NCBI RefSeq assembly: GCF_900636765.1
Contig: NZ_LR134313.1
Coordinates: 620,001-684,000, forward strand
DNA from: Neisseria canis
Lineage (GTDB): Bacteria > Pseudomonadota > Gammaproteobacteria > Burkholderiales > Neisseriaceae
DNA: 64,000 nt
Direction: 5' to 3'
Part shown: positions 1-8,524 of the stretch, one piece after another
How positions within the stretch are numbered: the stretch's first letter is position 1
How the letters are laid out: every line of letters starts with the position of its first letter
The notes under the pieces: generated by a model
Told to the model about the DNA's origin: nothing
What the model saw: the letters and a program-made list of their open reading frames with translations, nothing else
Databases searched by the model: none
Made by a program: the position numbers and the translations under genes

Positions 1-228
1 CGATACGGCAATGCCGTCGAGCGCACCCAGCCGCTTTCCCGCCCGCAGCCGCGCGGCTGCCGCCTCGGCCGCCGGCCGGGCACGGGTTTCAGTGAGGCGG
101 ATAAACACGGCGCGGTTGCCTGCTTCCCCGACGCTGCTCAGACCGGATTCAAGCAGGGAAACGGGATCGGCTGCGCCGGATTCGAATGCGGCGTGCCAAT
201 CGGCAAGGGTAAGCAGGGGCGGATTCAT
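1..228 (-). CDS. Amidase family protein (N-terminal part, cut by window edge)
   Basis: The minus strand reads from an ATG at 228 to the window edge with no stop (76 codons). The ATG is preceded by GAGGAA about 5-8 bases upstream. The protein begins MNPPLLTLADWHAAF and ends in LGALDGIAVS, which matches the start of the amidase-signature family, where an LDGIPV(S/A)VKD segment leads to the catalytic lysine. The family hydrolyses amide bonds (GatA-like and many stand-alone amidases). The catalytic Ser-Ser-Lys triad lies outside the window, so the substrate cannot be told. It is divergent from the nitronate monooxygenase gene. Confidence 0.7.
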   Translation of the reverse strand, partial: MNPPLLTLADWHAAFESGAADPVSLLESGLSSVGEAGNRAVFIRLTETRARPAAEAAAARLRAGKRLGALDGIAVS

Positions 229-304
229 GGTTGTTCCTCGCATTGCTTGGTTACTGTATATAGTTAAGAGTATGGCTTGTGGCGGAAAAGTTCATCATCA
301 GCCA

Positions 305-348
305 TAGCCATACCTGTCTGAAAAAACATTTCAGACAGGTATGGCTAT
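305..348. terminator. Inverted DUS-variant hairpin
   Basis: ACCTGTCTGAA and its reverse complement form a long stem extended by ATAGCCAT/ATGGCTAT on the outside, with a short loop. The unit is a one-base variant of wadDUS (A for G). It sits between two divergent genes, so it cannot end either of them in the usual way. Confidence 0.6.
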
Positions 349-452
349 AATCAATCAACTTAACTTTTACTACGGCGTTGCTGCGCCTTGCCGTACTATC
401 TGTACTGTCTTCGGCTTGCTGCCTTGTATTAAAAATGTGTTGATTGACTATA
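346..452. mobile_element. Correia-type miniature element (CREE) 1
   Basis: A 107-bp unit with ends TATAATCAATCAACTTAA and TGTTGATTGACTATA. The core, read on the minus strand, has GACAGTACAGATAGTACGG followed by CAAGGCG and CAACGCCGTA. That is the conserved interior of neisserial Correia/NEMIS elements. The ends differ from the classical TATAGTGGATTAA form. Confidence 0.85.
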
Positions 453-456
453 TAAT
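424..456 (+). promoter_or_regulatory. Possible promoter formed by the CREE end
   Basis: TATAAT at 451-456 spans the right end of the Correia element, 28 bases before the ATG at 484. The best -35-like hexamer, TTGTAT at 424-429, is 21 bases away, longer than ideal. CREE ends are known to supply promoters in Neisseria; here this is an inference. Confidence 0.4.
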
Positions 457-483
457 CCCCATACGCAAACAAAGGAGAACATC

Positions 484-1539
484 ATGCAGAACAATCCATA
501 CTTAAACGCTTTGGGTGCCGAGTTACCGATTATTCAGGCGCCGATGGCGGGCGTACAGGGCAGCGCGCTGGCGGTAGCGGTGTGCCGGGCGGGCGGTGTC
601 GGGTCGCTGCCCGCAGCCATGCTCACGCCTGAAAAGCTGCGCGAAGAATTGGCGGCCATCCGCGATGCGGTAGGCGGCAAACCTTATAACGTCAACTTTT
701 TCGCCCACCGCAACCCCGAAGTTTCCGAAACGCAAAAAGCCGCATGGTTTGATGTGCTCAAGCCTTATTTTGAAGAGTTCGGTTTAACCCGGGCCGATAT
801 TCCGGCAGGCGGCGGGCGCAATCCGTTTGACGAAACCGCGCTGGAAATAGTGCAGGCATTCAAGCCGCCGATGGTGAGCTTCCATTTCGGCCTGCCTGAA
901 AAGCCGCTGTTGGATGCGGTGAAAGCCACGGGTGCACAGATTTGGTCGAGCGCCACCACAGTGGAAGAAGCACGCTGGCTGGAAGCCAACGGCGCCGATG
1001 CCGTGATTGCGCAAGGCTGGGAAGCGGGCGGCCACCGCGGCATGTTTTTAAGCCGCGACTTGGGCGCGCAATCGGGCACCTTCGCCCTACTGTCCAATAT
1101 CGTGGCAGCGGTCAAGTTGCCGGTGATTGCCGCAGGCGGCATCAGCAACGCGCAAACCGTGCGCGCCGCGTTTGATTTGGGCGCAACCGCCGTGCAGCCC
1201 GGCACCGCGTTTCTGCTGGCCGACGAAGCCGACACCTCCGCCGCCTACCGCGCTGCGCTGCAAAGCCCGCGGGCAGAGGATACGGTGATTACCAACCTGT
1301 TCAGCGGCGGCTTCGCCCGCGGCATAGCCAACCGGTTTATCCGCGAAGCCGGGCCGATCAATGCCTCAGCCTTGCCGTTTCCCTTTTCCGGCGCGGCGGC
1401 CGGTGTGTTGAAAGCCGCAGCGGAGCGCGCCGGTTCGGATGAGTTTTCTTCATTCTGGGCAGGGCAGAACGCACGGTTTGCCCAAGCAGGCAGCGCGGAA
1501 GTGATTTTGCGCAGACTGGCCGAAGGGTTGGTTTGGTGA
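484..1539 (+). CDS. Nitronate monooxygenase family flavoprotein (NPD/2-nitropropane dioxygenase)
   Basis: 351 aa. The start ATG has AAGGAGAAC just upstream. The N-terminus (GAELPIIQAPMAGVQGS) is the FMN-binding first strand of the TIM barrel of nitronate monooxygenases, which oxidise toxic alkyl nitronates such as propionate-3-nitronate with FMN and O2. Further family signatures are AQGWEAGGHRG near residue 177, containing the catalytic-type His, VIAAGGIS near residue 215 and a phosphate-binding LGATAVQPGTAFL near 233. Length fits the family. It appears monocistronic, with a Correia element immediately upstream and repeat DNA downstream. A detoxification role is inferred from the family. Confidence 0.88.
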   Translation: MQNNPYLNALGAELPIIQAPMAGVQGSALAVAVCRAGGVGSLPAAMLTPEKLREELAAIRDAVGGKPYNVNFFAHRNPEVSETQKAAWFDVLKPYFEEFGLTRADIPAGGGRNPFDETALEIVQAFKPPMVSFHFGLPEKPLLDAVKATGAQIWSSATTVEEARWLEANGADAVIAQGWEAGGHRGMFLSRDLGAQSGTFALLSNIVAAVKLPVIAAGGISNAQTVRAAFDLGATAVQPGTAFLLADEADTSAAYRAALQSPRAEDTVITNLFSGGFARGIANRFIREAGPINASALPFPFSGAAAGVLKAAAERAGSDEFSSFWAGQNARFAQAGSAEVILRRLAEGLVW

Positions 1540-1553
1540 GCTTATCGGGAAAG

Positions 1554-1662
1554 GATAGTGGATCAACTTAAAAATAGTACGTTCTTCATACTCGGGCTTG
1601 AACCGAGTATCTTGAGTTCCGTTAATTTTAGGAGATACTCGGGTCAAGCCCGAGTATGACGG
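1554..1662. repeat. Bipartite palindromic repeat, copy A
   Basis: The unit starts TAGTGGATCAACTTAAAAATAG, like the Correia ends. It contains two palindromic blocks, 1586-1610 and 1635-1660, each built on ATACTCGGG-N5-CCCGAGTAT and placed in opposite orientation. The same blocks recur near 9.4, 36.1 and 52.0 kb. The rest of 1540-1943 has the terminator and operator listed next, and no gene. Confidence 0.8.
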
Positions 1663-1839
1663 AAATGCTGATAAAATTAAGTGTTTTAACGATACATGGT
1701 AAACCATAATTTTTTGCTAAGTCGTTGCTGCTTCTTAGTTTGAAGAGAGGATTTTGTAAGCTCCTATAGCAGCAAAAAAAAACGGCACGCACTATGCTTG
1801 CTGTTACCTTCGGTTTGCCGGCTATATTTGACCGAACTC

Positions 1840-1883
1840 AAATGCCTGTCTGAAAAGCCCCAATGGGCTTCAGACAGGCATTT
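1840..1883. terminator. wadDUS inverted-repeat terminator
   Basis: AAATGCCTGTCTGAA and its complement are separated by a short loop (AAGCCCCAATGGGC). It lies between two plus-strand genes, so it probably ends nitronate monooxygenase transcription. Confidence 0.7.
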
Positions 1884-1903
1884 GCATTTGGCATTTTCTA
1901 AAC

Positions 1904-1927
1904 TATACTGGACATCCGTCCAATATA
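1904..1927. promoter_or_regulatory. Candidate TetR operator
   Basis: Two 10-base arms, TATACTGGAC and GTCCAATATA, one mismatch, separated by ATCC. The site lies 17 bases before the tetR-type start codon and overlaps a TATACT -10-like hexamer. Autorepression of the regulator and the adaptor gene is inferred. Confidence 0.6.
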
Positions 1928-1943
1928 TAAATCAAACACTTCT

Positions 1944-2573
1944 ATGAACCTTCCCGCCCGCGCCCAATTTATCGAAGCCGGTGTGCGCCTTTATCCGCAG
2001 CTGGGCTACCGCAAGCTTTCCGTGCGGCTTTTGGCGGCCGAAGCGGGGTTGAGCCCGGGGATGTTTCACCATTTGTTTGCCAGCAAAGATGAATTTGTGG
2101 CCGAGCTTTTGCAGTCGCAATACGAACACACTTTCGGCCGGGTGGATTTTCTGCCCGATCAAGATGCGGATGTGGTGCAAAAGCTGCGCCATGCGATCCG
2201 TTTGCTCGCATTTTGCCTGCGGGATAATTTGGCTTGGGTTAACCGTATTTTTGCCGACAGTGCCGACGGCGTGAACATTGCGGAAACGTTTTTACGCCGC
2301 CGGTTTGATAATTATTCGGGTCGGCTTTACGCCCTTTTGAGCGACTGTTTTCCCGACACGCCGTTTCCCGAATTGGTGAAGCGCATGTCGTATATCAGCG
2401 CATCGGTGGTGGCGCCGATGTTTTTGGGCATCCGCTTCAGCCATATGGGCATGCTGCCCGAAGATGTGCGCAGCCATATTTTTGCCGTATTGGATGACGA
2501 TGCCATTGAAGAGCGTATCCGGTGGACATTTTCCGCCCTATTCCCCAACTATTCTTTTCAGGAAAAACCATGA
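1944..2573 (+). CDS. TetR/AcrR family transcriptional regulator
   Basis: 209 aa. The N-terminal HTH covers residues 5-50: RAQFIEAGVRLYPQLGYRKL, then AAEAGLSPGMFHHLFASKDEF, the TetR recognition helix region. The C-terminal ligand domain is helical. The stop codon overlaps the next gene's start (ATGA), so the two are translationally coupled. This pairing with an HlyD-type adaptor resembles the E. coli ybiH(cecR)-ybhGFSR drug-export operon. A palindrome directly upstream (1904-1927) is a likely operator. The ligand is unknown. Confidence 0.88.
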   Translation: MNLPARAQFIEAGVRLYPQLGYRKLSVRLLAAEAGLSPGMFHHLFASKDEFVAELLQSQYEHTFGRVDFLPDQDADVVQKLRHAIRLLAFCLRDNLAWVNRIFADSADGVNIAETFLRRRFDNYSGRLYALLSDCFPDTPFPELVKRMSYISASVVAPMFLGIRFSHMGMLPEDVRSHIFAVLDDDAIEERIRWTFSALFPNYSFQEKP

Positions 2574-3541
2574 AAAAACTGATCGTTGCCTTGTTGATTG
2601 CCGCGCTGGCCGCGGGCGGATGGTATGCGTATAACCAACAAAGCCAAAGCGGCCTGCCCAAAGGCTTCGCCCAATCCAACGGTCGTTTGGAGCTGAACCG
2701 CTTTGACATTGCCAGCCTGTATCCGGGGCGGGTGCAGACGGTGTTGGTGGACGAGGGCAGCGAAGTGAAAGAGGGCGACGTATTGGCCGAGCTTTCTTCT
2801 GTAACCAGCAGCAGCCAGCTTGAAGCCGCCAAAGCCCAGAAACAGCGCGCGCAGGAAGCGGTGGCGCGGGCAGATGCCGAAATCAAGGCGTACGAGCAGC
2901 AGCAGAAAGTGGCGCAAATGGAATTGGGCAATGCTCAAAGTTTGAAACGCGACGAATTGGTGTCGTCGGCGGAAGTAAGCAAACGGCTGGCCGCGCGTGA
3001 CGGTGCGGCGGCTTCGGTGAAAGCGGCGCGAGCCGCCCGTGCCGAAGCGGTGGCGGCAGTAGCGGCGGCTCAGGCGCAGATTAACCAAGCGGCTTCGGCC
3101 AATGACGACATGACCATCCGCAGCCCTAAAGCGGGCAGGGTGGAATACAAAATCGCCGAAACGGGCAGCGTGATTGCCGCAGGCAGCAAAGTAGTGAGCC
3201 TGCTTGATCCGGCTGATGTGTCGATGAACATTTTTCTGCCCAATGCCGAAGCAGGCCGTCTGAAAGTGGGCGGCGAGGCACGGATTGTGCTCGACAGCGT
3301 GAAAGCAGTGTTCCCCGCCAAAATCAGCTTCATCGCCACCGATGCCCAATTCACGCCCAAATCGGTGGAAACACAAAACGAGCGCGAAAAACTGGTGTTC
3401 CGCGTCAAGCTGAAAATTCCTGCCGACACCGCGCTGAAACACAAAGGCCTGCTCAAAGGCGGCATGACGGGCAACGGCTATGTGCGTACCGACGATGCGG
3501 CCCAATGGCCGTCTGAATTGACGGTTAAGCTGCCGCAGTAA
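2570..3541 (+). CDS. HlyD/YbhG-type periplasmic adaptor (membrane fusion protein)
   Basis: 323 aa from the ATG at 2570, which overlaps the TetR stop by 4 bp. An upstream in-frame start would put residues before the hydrophobic signal/anchor MKKLIVALLIAALAAGGWYA, so it is not used. After the anchor come a lipoyl-like half (GRVQTVLVDEGSEVKEGDVLAEL), a long coiled-coil hairpin (residues about 80-175, Ala/Gln/Glu-rich), the second lipoyl half (IRSPKAGRVEYKIAETGSVI) and a beta-barrel domain. These proteins bridge an inner-membrane ABC transporter to an outer-membrane channel. No ABC gene follows; the likely partners are at 25580, 31002 and 34535. Confidence 0.88.
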   Translation: MKKLIVALLIAALAAGGWYAYNQQSQSGLPKGFAQSNGRLELNRFDIASLYPGRVQTVLVDEGSEVKEGDVLAELSSVTSSSQLEAAKAQKQRAQEAVARADAEIKAYEQQQKVAQMELGNAQSLKRDELVSSAEVSKRLAARDGAAASVKAARAARAEAVAAVAAAQAQINQAASANDDMTIRSPKAGRVEYKIAETGSVIAAGSKVVSLLDPADVSMNIFLPNAEAGRLKVGGEARIVLDSVKAVFPAKISFIATDAQFTPKSVETQNEREKLVFRVKLKIPADTALKHKGLLKGGMTGNGYVRTDDAAQWPSELTVKLPQ

Positions 3542-3609
3542 CGCCGCCCCAATGCCCAAATACTGCAACAAAACGACTCCACACGAACACAGAACAGAAA
3601 GGATACCCC

Positions 3610-3954
3610 ATGACCGACTTGCCGAATCAAGCCGAAGCACAGGCGCGCATCGACCATATTCAGAAACTCTACCGCGAATGGACAGAGCTGCTCCCCAAAC
3701 TCGAAGCCGCCCATCAAGACTGGTTGCGCGGCGAGGCCATCATGCGCGAGCTGGCGCAGTTTTACTTTGAAGGCGAATACAGCCGCTACCACCAAGCCCT
3801 CGAAGACGGGTTGGATGTGAATCTGCACACGCAAGGCGAATACAGCATCATGAGCGAAGACGCGCTGTGGAACGCCTTCACCGAACAGCAAAGCCTCGCT
3901 TGGCAGCGGCTGCGTTCGGCTGTGGCGGTGTTGGATAGGGATGGCGGGGATTGA
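3610..3954 (+). CDS. DUF4298 domain-containing protein
   Basis: 114 aa, soluble, acidic and helical, with no signal peptide. It starts MTDLPNQAEAQARI after an AAAGGA ribosome-binding site. The pattern of a short helical protein with EAAHQDWLRGEAIMRELAQFYF and a C-terminal SEDALWNAF block matches DUF4298, of unknown function. It lies 68 bp after the adaptor gene and may share its transcript. Its stop codon overlaps the first base of an AG-DUS. Confidence 0.65.
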   Translation: MTDLPNQAEAQARIDHIQKLYREWTELLPKLEAAHQDWLRGEAIMRELAQFYFEGEYSRYHQALEDGLDVNLHTQGEYSIMSEDALWNAFTEQQSLAWQRLRSAVAVLDRDGGD

Positions 3955-4033
3955 GGCCGTCTGAAAAAATGCCTGTCTGAAAAGGCCGTCTGAACACACC
4001 ATGCCTGTCTGAAAGCTGTTTCAGGCAGGTATT
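3954..4033. repeat. Cluster of four alternating DUS, ending in a hairpin
   Basis: AG-DUS at 3954, wadDUS at 3969, AG-DUS at 3983 and wadDUS at 4001 follow one another in the same orientation. An inverted variant (TTTCAGGCAGGTAT) at 4019-4033 pairs with the last one to form a terminator-like stem for the genes before it. Confidence 0.8.
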
Positions 4034-4054
4034 TTTACGCTGTGAACCATCACA

Positions 4055-4162
4055 TATAGTTAATCAACTTAACTTTTACTACGGCGTTGCTGCGCCTTGC
4101 CGTACTATCTGTACTGTCTGCAGCTTGCTGCCTTGTATTAAAAATTAATTTGATTAACTATA
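4055..4162. mobile_element. Correia-type miniature element (CREE) 2
   Basis: 108 bp, ends TATAGTTAATCAACTTAA and TTTGATTAACTATA, same core as the copy at 346-452 with a few substitutions. It lies between the DUS cluster and the promoter region of the TonB-dependent receptor. Confidence 0.85.
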
Positions 4163-4184
4163 GACAACATAAAAATATCTATAA

Positions 4185-4207
4185 ATATAAATGATAATAA
4201 TTTTTAA
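4185..4207. promoter_or_regulatory. Possible Fur box upstream of the receptor gene
   Basis: ATAAATGATAATAATTTTTAA, read by eye, partly matches the Fur consensus GATAATGATAATCATTATC. It lies in very A+T-rich DNA 64 bases before the receptor ATG. Iron-responsive repression would fit the gene. The match is imperfect. Confidence 0.4.
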
Positions 4208-4270
4208 ATGTATTAATATAATAAAATTTTTGAACCGATATTACTTTTATAGGTAACAGGATATTTTGAG

Positions 4271-6490
4271 ATGAAAACATGTTTCACTTCAGTGGTTCTA
4301 ACAGTAACGGCAATGGGAGCCGGAGCGCCGGCATGGGCGGAAAATCAGCCTCCTTTGTCGGATTCGGCACAGCAATCCCCGCTGCCGCAAGCGGTTGAAA
4401 TCGATACGGTAACGGTGCGCGGTAAACGCATTACCATGGAAAAAGGCTATAAAGCCGAACGCAGCGACATTACCGGTGTCAACACATCCATTCTTGACAC
4501 ACCTTACAGCATTGATGTGGTCACTCAAGAGCAGTTGCAGGATAAACAGCCGCAAACTTTGGAGGAAGCGGTAAAAGGCATCAGCGGCCTTACGCAAGGC
4601 AACAATTTAGCGGGCACCTTGGATACGGTTATGCGCAGAGGTTACGGAAGCAACCGCGACGGCTCGATTATGCGCAACGGTTTGGCCAGCTCGATGGCGC
4701 GCAATTTCACGGCCAATGTAGAAAGAGTGGAAGTATTGAAAGGCCCGGCGTCAATGCTCTACGGAATGCAGAATCCCGGCGGCGTGATTAATGTGGTAAC
4801 CAAAAAGCCGGACTATACGAAAAACAGCACCGCAGTAAACGTCGGCTACGGCAATTATGCAGCAAGAAATCTCGGTATTGATACAACCGGGCCTATCGGC
4901 AACAGCGGCTTTGCTTACCGTTTGGTTGCCGACTATCAAACCAAAAATTACTGGCGGAGTTTCGGTAGCAACACCGAATATGTCATCGCCCCTTCTTTAT
5001 CTTGGAAAAACGATAAAACTAAGGTTTCGGCGGGCTACGAATATCAGAATTACGAAGGCGTGTTCGACCGGGGTACTTTTTTAGACGTTAGTGGCACGGC
5101 CGCAAATAATCCCAATTATGGCAAGGCGTTGGACATCCCTTTAAAACGCCGTTTGGACGACCCGATTAACGTGACCAAAGGTTATTCGCACACTTTCCAA
5201 TTAAGCGGCGAACACAAGCTGAATGCTGATTGGCGGTTGCAGGCAGAGTACGGGTTCAGCAAAAATCATTACAACGATTGGCAGGCACGCGTGATGAGCT
5301 ATAACGCCGCCAAGCGGGAAGTTAGCCGCCGTATCGACGGCACAAGGCCTTCCGATGCAGTTACGCACAGCCTGAACCTTTCTGCCAACGGCCTCGTTGA
5401 CCAAGGTGAAAACATTACGCACAAATTGCGTGCATCTTTGCAATTGCAAGACTATAAATTGAAATTGGGCGATTTGCGCCGCAGCGCCACCCGTCACACC
5501 ATGAGTGTGGACAATCCCATTTACGGGCAAAACTGGATTGAATCGACCAATCCGACGGCAGACGCGCGTACCAGCGATACGCTCGAGCATTACAAAACCG
5601 CCGCCCTGCTGCTGCAAGATTCCGCCTATATCGGCAACCGTTGGATTGTTTCCGGCGGTGTGCGCGGGCAGTGGCACAAAATAGAATCCGGGCAAGGCCG
5701 CCCGGCACGCTTCCGCAACCACAGTAGCGGTTTCGACCTGCTGCCGCAAATCGGCGCCGTATACCTACTTAACCCGAGATGGTCGGTTTACGGCAATTTC
5801 GGCACATCGGCCAAACCCAATGCTTCGCGCAACATCGACTACGGCGGCAAAAAAATCCCGCTGGAAAAAAGCCGCCAGTTTGAGGTCGGCAGCAAATACA
5901 ACGGAGAAAACCTTAGCGCGAATCTGGCTTTATTCCATATCAAAAAAAGCAATGTTGCACGCCCCGTAACTTTGGACAACGGTGAAGTGGAAACGCGCGT
6001 TATCGAGAAAAACCGTTCGCAGGGTATGGAAGTGGATGTCAACGGCAAAATTACCGACAAATTGGGTATTTCCGCCAATTACACTTTCACAGACACAAAA
6101 GTGATTGAAGATAAAAATGAGCCGCTCAACGAAGGCACGCAATTCGACAGCATTCCCAAACACACCGCCGGCCTGACGCTGTTTTACGACTTCGGCCGGG
6201 CTGCGGGCGGCAACTGGCGCGCAGGGGCGGGTTTGGACTACCGCGGCACATGGGGCTTTAATTATGTGCGGAACAACCAAGCCCAATGGTTCAAACTGCC
6301 TTCGGCAACCACATACAGCGCGTTTGTGTCTTATGACACAAAAGTCGGCGGAAAACCGTTGAATGTGCGTCTGACCGGTAAAAATCTGGGCAACAAGCAA
6401 TACTTTGTGTCGCACACTACCGCCACCATGGAGCATTTGTCTATCGGTGAGCCGCGCACGGTAACTTTGGGCGCCAAGTTAAGCTTCTGA
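4271..6490 (+). CDS. TonB-dependent siderophore receptor
   Basis: 739 aa outer-membrane receptor. A signal peptide of about 23 residues ends GAPAWA. A TonB-box-like EIDTVTVRGK lies near residue 43. The plug domain (about 60-200) shows VVTQEQLQDKQPQTLEEAV and VERVEVLKGPASMLYGMQNPGGVINVVTK, classic for FhuE/FpvA-type siderophore receptors. A 22-strand barrel ends with a terminal Phe (TLGAKLSF). It imports a ferric chelate using TonB-ExbBD energy. Two ABC-type membrane genes follow on the same strand. A poor Fur-box match lies upstream. The ligand cannot be named from sequence. Confidence 0.9.
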   Translation: MKTCFTSVVLTVTAMGAGAPAWAENQPPLSDSAQQSPLPQAVEIDTVTVRGKRITMEKGYKAERSDITGVNTSILDTPYSIDVVTQEQLQDKQPQTLEEAVKGISGLTQGNNLAGTLDTVMRRGYGSNRDGSIMRNGLASSMARNFTANVERVEVLKGPASMLYGMQNPGGVINVVTKKPDYTKNSTAVNVGYGNYAARNLGIDTTGPIGNSGFAYRLVADYQTKNYWRSFGSNTEYVIAPSLSWKNDKTKVSAGYEYQNYEGVFDRGTFLDVSGTAANNPNYGKALDIPLKRRLDDPINVTKGYSHTFQLSGEHKLNADWRLQAEYGFSKNHYNDWQARVMSYNAAKREVSRRIDGTRPSDAVTHSLNLSANGLVDQGENITHKLRASLQLQDYKLKLGDLRRSATRHTMSVDNPIYGQNWIESTNPTADARTSDTLEHYKTAALLLQDSAYIGNRWIVSGGVRGQWHKIESGQGRPARFRNHSSGFDLLPQIGAVYLLNPRWSVYGNFGTSAKPNASRNIDYGGKKIPLEKSRQFEVGSKYNGENLSANLALFHIKKSNVARPVTLDNGEVETRVIEKNRSQGMEVDVNGKITDKLGISANYTFTDTKVIEDKNEPLNEGTQFDSIPKHTAGLTLFYDFGRAAGGNWRAGAGLDYRGTWGFNYVRNNQAQWFKLPSATTYSAFVSYDTKVGGKPLNVRLTGKNLGNKQYFVSHTTATMEHLSIGEPRTVTLGAKLSF

Positions 6491-6594
6491 TACCTTGCCG
6501 CCGCCTTTGCATCTGGTTTTTAAAGAAGGCATTCCCCTATTTGGGTTTGCCCGTCTTAGGCGGCAATATCATTATTGTTTATTTTATTTACCCT

Positions 6595-6624
6595 ATGCCT
6601 GTCTGAATTTTTTCAGACAGGCAT
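6595..6624. terminator. wadDUS inverted-repeat hairpin
   Basis: ATGCCTGTCTGAA and its complement are separated by only a few T residues. It lies 105 bases after the receptor stop and 16 bases before the next start, so it could attenuate read-through into the transporter gene. Confidence 0.65.
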
Positions 6625-6640
6625 CCTATTACTGCTCATT

Positions 6641-8407
6641 ATGGAAAAATGGCAAATCGAATTAAATGCCACGCCGCTCTGGTTTCTACAGACTTTTATA
6701 GGCGTATCTGTTTCTCTTGTTGCAATAGTTTATATTATCGGCAAAACCCGTTTCGGCAGACAGTTCCGGCAAATCCTTTCACCGTGCTTGGATAAAGCAG
6801 GCCGTCTGAAAATTCTGCTGTTGCTGGCCGCTATGGTAATGCTGCTGCTGACCGAAATCCGTCTGAATGTTTTGAACACATTTTTTTACAACGGCTTATA
6901 CAGCGCATTGCAAGACAAAAAAGCAGCGGCTTTCTGGTTTTTCGCTTTAATCAATGCCGGCGTGGTGATTATGCGCACGCTCAACGGTATTGTTAACGAC
7001 TTTTTAGACCAGTCTCTTGCAATTAAATGGTCTGAAAAACTGAACGGCGTGCTGGTTTCACGCTGGTTTGCCGATAAAAATTATTACCGGCTGCATATGC
7101 TGCGCCATGAACCGGATAATATAGACCAACGCATCCAGCAAGATGCGCAGGAATTTATCGCCAATACCATCGAATTTATACGCGGGATGCTCAATTCCGT
7201 TTTGTCGGCCATTGAATTTACCGTCGTGCTATGGGGGTTGTCCGGCGTTTTATCCTTATTCGGCCTGAACATTCCGCGCGGCATTGTGTTTTTCGTGTTT
7301 ATTTTTGTGCTGCTTTCCACTGCCGCAGCGATGTGGATAGGTAAGCCGCTCATCCGTTACCATTACGACAATGAAAAGCTCAACGGCGACTACCGTTATT
7401 CTCTTATCCGCATCCGGGATCACGCCGAAAGCATTGCCTTTTACCGGGGCGAATGGAAAGAACAACAGCAACTGGGCGACCGTTTCCGCGCCGTCATCCG
7501 CAACCGCTGGAAAATCACCCGGCAAAGCGTAGTCTTGGGCGGATTCAACGACCTCTTGACCCAAAGCGTCCAATTGCTGCCTTTGATGCTGCAAGCTCCG
7601 CGCTTTTTTGCCGGACAAATCAAAATCGGCGATATGCACCAAACCGTGCAGGCATTCAACCGTCTGCAACGCGCCTTGTCGTTTTTCCGTAATTTTTATG
7701 AATCTTTCACCGCCTACCGCGCCCGCTTGGAGCGTTTAAGCGGTTTTCTTTCCAACTTGCAAAACGCCGACTACGGCTCAAACGGCATTGACGTTGTTTC
7801 AGACAGGCTTGAATTGGAGAATGTTGCCGTTTACCGCACCGATGGCACGGTATTGCTCAATCATGTCGCTTTAAAAGCGGAATGCGGAGACGCTTTGCTG
7901 ATTCAAGGCGCGAGCGGCTGTGGCAAGACTACATTGATGCGTGTTTTGGCCGGACTGTGGCCTTTCGGCAGCAGCGGTACGGTAAGAAGGCTGCCTCATC
8001 ACGAAACCTTGTTTGTACCGCAGCGCCCTTATGTGCCGCAAGGTACGCTGTACGAAGCCATATGTTATCCTGATCTCAACCCTTCACCCGAAGAGCTGCG
8101 GCTGGTATTGGCAGACTGCCGCTTGCATTATCTCGCCGGATGTTTAGATAAGACCGACGACTGGCAGCACCGCCTTTCTCCGGGAGAGCTGCAACGTATC
8201 GCTTTCGCCCGTATTCTGTTGGCACGGCCCAAATTGATTTTGCTTGACGAAGCCACCTCCGCACTAGACGAAAGCACCGAAGCAGCACTTTACATGCTTA
8301 TCCGCCAAAAGCTGCCCGACAGCATCATCGTCAGTATCGGCCACCGCAATACGCTCTGTGCATTCCATAACAAAACCATGCAGATAAGCGGATCGATGGC
8401 CGTTTGA
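6641..8407 (+). CDS. SbmA/YddA-like ABC transporter, fused membrane and ATPase domains
   Basis: 588 aa from the ATG at 6641. A longer TTG-started frame would translate the DUS hairpin and is rejected. The first 350 residues hold about six membrane segments and the family motif NYYRLHMLRHEPDNIDQRIQQD typical of ABC_membrane_2/SbmA-BacA-type domains. The C-terminal ATPase has Walker A GASGCGKTT near residue 424, signature LSPGELQRIAFARILLARP and Walker B LILLDEATSALDE. Relatives are half-transporters that move peptides or cofactors. Behind a siderophore receptor, passage of the chelate or its product across the inner membrane is plausible but inferred. Contains an in-frame AG-DUS near 6801. Confidence 0.85.
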   Translation: MEKWQIELNATPLWFLQTFIGVSVSLVAIVYIIGKTRFGRQFRQILSPCLDKAGRLKILLLLAAMVMLLLTEIRLNVLNTFFYNGLYSALQDKKAAAFWFFALINAGVVIMRTLNGIVNDFLDQSLAIKWSEKLNGVLVSRWFADKNYYRLHMLRHEPDNIDQRIQQDAQEFIANTIEFIRGMLNSVLSAIEFTVVLWGLSGVLSLFGLNIPRGIVFFVFIFVLLSTAAAMWIGKPLIRYHYDNEKLNGDYRYSLIRIRDHAESIAFYRGEWKEQQQLGDRFRAVIRNRWKITRQSVVLGGFNDLLTQSVQLLPLMLQAPRFFAGQIKIGDMHQTVQAFNRLQRALSFFRNFYESFTAYRARLERLSGFLSNLQNADYGSNGIDVVSDRLELENVAVYRTDGTVLLNHVALKAECGDALLIQGASGCGKTTLMRVLAGLWPFGSSGTVRRLPHHETLFVPQRPYVPQGTLYEAICYPDLNPSPEELRLVLADCRLHYLAGCLDKTDDWQHRLSPGELQRIAFARILLARPKLILLDEATSALDESTEAALYMLIRQKLPDSIIVSIGHRNTLCAFHNKTMQISGSMAV

Positions 8408-8524
8408 AAAGTGAAACCTCTTGGCGGGATGCCGCAGATGCGGCAAATACACCATAACGGCAATGCAGTTGAATTTTTTATAATACGGTATGACTGCACC
8501 GATGATGGGAAATGAAGTTTAACC

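Noticed and set aside
5930..6436. Antisense frame in the TonB receptor gene
   Set aside because: No family features, and composition typical of an opposite-strand shadow.
6575..6640. Longer TTG-started form of the SbmA-like transporter
   Set aside because: It would translate the DUS hairpin (CLSEFFQTG), has no binding site and precedes a good ATG at 6641.
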